Origin: an uncultured Microcaldota archaeon
GTDB lineage: Archaea > Micrarchaeota > Micrarchaeia > Anstonellales > Bilamarchaeaceae
Reading direction: 5' to 3'
Assembly: GCA_903835325.1 (NCBI GenBank)
Contig: CAILMU010000241.1
Location: forward strand, 1-6,899
DNA length: 6,899 nt
In this document: in pieces, positions 5,588-6,899 of the stretch
Numbering within the stretch: position 1 is the stretch's first letter
How the letters are laid out: the number at the start of each line of letters is the position of its first letter
The notes under the pieces: model-generated
Told to the model about the DNA's origin: nothing
Seen by the model: only the letters and a program-made list of their open reading frames with translations
Databases searched by the model: none
Program-made: the position numbers and the translations under genes

Positions 5588-6802
5588 ATGAAACTGGATG
5601 ACATGTTTTTTTATTCTTTGAACGCCCTTCGCCAGCGGAGCATTCGCTCCTGGCTGACGATACTGGGGATAGTGGTCGGGATAACCGCGATAGTGGTGCT
5701 GATAGGCCTTGTCCAGGGCCTGCGCAACTACTTCACCGACCAGCTCGCCACATTCGGCTCTAATTCCATAATCATCCTGCCGGTCAATCTCCAGAGCGGA
5801 GCGAACCCGAGCGCATCATCCTACCTTCCAAGCAACGGAAAGCTGTTCATGAAGGACTATGACCGTATCAAGGGCATACCTGGGATAGAGACGATAACCC
5901 CGATAATCAACGGCAGGGCCACAGTGCAGTACAAGGATACGCCGATAACCACCAGCGTCCTGGGCGTGGATCCGGTCGCCTATCTGAACTCAGTGACGTC
6001 AATGAAGATATACAAGGGCAGGTTCCTCCAGAGCGCCGACCAGAAATCCGTGGTGATCGGCTTTACGGTCTCGAACGACACTTTCAAGGACGAGGTGCCC
6101 CTTTCAGCGACCCTGAACATCTCCGGCGAGTCATACCGGGTCGTCGGCATATTGAACAAGTCCGGAAGCTCCTTCAGCAACCTTGATTCCTCCATCATCA
6201 TCCCGTTCGATCAAGCGAAGGTGATGTTCCAGGACGTCTTGGCCGACCGCGAGATAAGCATGATACGGATAACAGTGAAAGACGGCGAGAGCGTCAAGGA
6301 CGTCGCTTCGCGAATCGAAGACACGATGCTCGCCGCGCACCGCGTGACCGAAGACGACAAGGATTTCAGCGTGATAACCTCGGATTTCATCAACCAGCAG
6401 CTCGATTCGGTCCTTGGGATTTTGGGATTGTTCCTGGGCGGAGTCGCGAGCATCTCTCTTGTCGTAGGCGGGATAGGGATAGCGAACACCATGTTCATGA
6501 GCGTCACTGAACGCAGGCGCGAAATCGGCATACTGAAATCGCTCGGCGCGCGAGAGATCGAGATAGAACGGCTGTTCCTGGTGGAGAGCAGCATGATAGG
6601 CATGGCCGGCGGCTTTCTCGGGCTGGTGATAGCCTACGGCCTCGGCTTCATCATAACGCTTGTTTCCGGGGTCGATGTCGCGATATCGCCCCTTGTCGTG
6701 CTCGGAGCTATATCATTCTCCGCTATCGTAGGGATTGTATCCGGGCTGTTCCCGGCAAGACAAGCAGCCCGTCTGGATCCTGTGGAGGCGCTCACGGTAT
6801 GA
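5588..6802 (+). CDS. MacB/FtsX-type ABC transporter permease (404 aa), first of two
   Basis: This is the integral membrane subunit of a MacB/LolCE-like (type VII) ABC system. There is a short cytoplasmic amphipathic helix (1-20, FYSLNALRQRSIRSWLT), TM1 (about 22-44), a large extracytoplasmic MacB_PCD domain (about 45-275), then the FtsX domain with TM2 (276-299), TM3 (330-358) and TM4 (366-388). Two conserved cytoplasmic motifs are present: SVTERRREIGILKSLGA (305-321), which forms the coupling contact to the ATPase, and PARQAARLDPVEAL (389-402). The length and topology (one helix, large ectodomain, three helices) are normal for a stand-alone permease. The ATG at 5588 directly precedes the conserved N-terminal helix; only a weak AGGT (5575-5578) precedes it. 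Its TGA overlaps the ATG of the next permease (6799-6802). Proteins of this kind move or extract envelope molecules, or transmit force, rather than pass solutes through a channel; the substrate is unknown. Confidence 0.93.
   Translation: MKLDDMFFYSLNALRQRSIRSWLTILGIVVGITAIVVLIGLVQGLRNYFTDQLATFGSNSIIILPVNLQSGANPSASSYLPSNGKLFMKDYDRIKGIPGIETITPIINGRATVQYKDTPITTSVLGVDPVAYLNSVTSMKIYKGRFLQSADQKSVVIGFTVSNDTFKDEVPLSATLNISGESYRVVGILNKSGSSFSNLDSSIIIPFDQAKVMFQDVLADREISMIRITVKDGESVKDVASRIEDTMLAAHRVTEDDKDFSVITSDFINQQLDSVLGILGLFLGGVASISLVVGGIGIANTMFMSVTERRREIGILKSLGAREIEIERLFLVESSMIGMAGGFLGLVIAYGLGFIITLVSGVDVAISPLVVLGAISFSAIVGIVSGLFPARQAARLDPVEALTV
6784..6788 (+). promoter_or_regulatory. Shine-Dalgarno site of the second permease
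   Basis: GGAGG lies inside the end of the first permease gene, ten bases before the ATG at 6799. Together with the ATGA overlap it supports coupled translation. Confidence 0.5.
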
Positions 6803-6899
6803 GGCCCCAGGATATAGTGGCATATTCATGGAGGAGCCTCACCAGGACGAGCCTGCGCTCCTACCTCACAGTGATAGGGATAGTGATAGGCGTGCTCGC
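6799..6899 (+). CDS. Second MacB/FtsX-type permease, N-terminus only (partial)
   Basis: The ATG at 6799 overlaps the previous stop codon, and the frame stays open to the window edge. The 33 visible residues begin MRPQDIVAYSWRSLTRTSLR and continue into SYLTVIGIVIGVLA. They line up without gaps with the start of the first permease (LDDMFFYSLNALRQRSIRS followed by WLTILGIVVGITA): the same Y-S-x-x-(S/A)-L amphipathic helix, the basic R-S segment, and a Gly/Ile-rich first membrane helix. It is therefore a paralogue rather than a fragment of the same gene, and the two would pair as a heterodimer over the ATPase dimer, as LolC and LolE do. Everything after TM1 lies outside the window. Confidence 0.88.
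   Translation, partial: MRPQDIVAYSWRSLTRTSLRSYLTVIGIVIGVL

Noticed and set aside
1..6899. tRNA, rRNA, CRISPR array or insertion sequence
   Set aside because: No cloverleaf with a TTCRA loop, no regularly spaced direct repeats, and no transposase or terminal inverted repeats were found by eye on either strand.

Overview
The window looks archaeal. Each gene start examined upstream has a TATA-like box A, several starts appear leaderless or nearly so, and the Shine-Dalgarno sites are GGTGAT or GGAGG. Ile-ATA and Arg-AGG codons are common, a T-rich terminator follows the lipoprotein gene, and the first 59 bases encode a protein tail ending in a PCNA-binding motif. A moderate-GC archaeon, possibly of a DPANN lineage such as Micrarchaeota or Diapherotrites, would fit. 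That placement is inference only, because no rRNA or other marker gene is present.

Layout. (1) Bases 3-59 (+) are the last 18 codons of a gene entering from the left, ending in a PIP box. It converges on a minus-strand gene for a helical, TPR-like protein of unknown function (145-1023), and a nested GC-rich hairpin (61-111) lies between them. (2) Bases 1102-1188 (-) hold a very acidic 28-codon ORF with its own box A and a GGTGAT ribosome site. (3) Bases 1359-2291 (-) encode a secreted lipoprotein with two beta-sandwich-like regions, followed by an oligo-T terminator. (4) A 159-bp divergent promoter region separates it from a plus-strand gene for a 150-residue unknown protein (2451-2903). (5) From 2986 to the right edge runs a compact plus-strand operon: PadR-type regulator, MacB/LolD-type ATPase, membrane-anchored CARDB/COG1361-like protein, MacB-type permease, and the start of a second MacB-type permease cut by the window end.

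How they may work together. The ATPase and two related permeases would form a type VII (MacB/LolCDE-like) mechanotransmission complex with a 1:1 permease heterodimer on an ATPase dimer. No MacA-like adaptor is seen; an extracellular four-domain beta-sandwich protein with a C-terminal membrane anchor occupies that place in the operon. The PadR protein probably represses the operon, including itself, through a perfect 21-bp palindrome lying where transcription is predicted to start. The points most worth a second look are this operon (PadR, ATPase, CARDB protein and paired permeases), its operator, the PIP-box tail and the acidic microprotein candidate.
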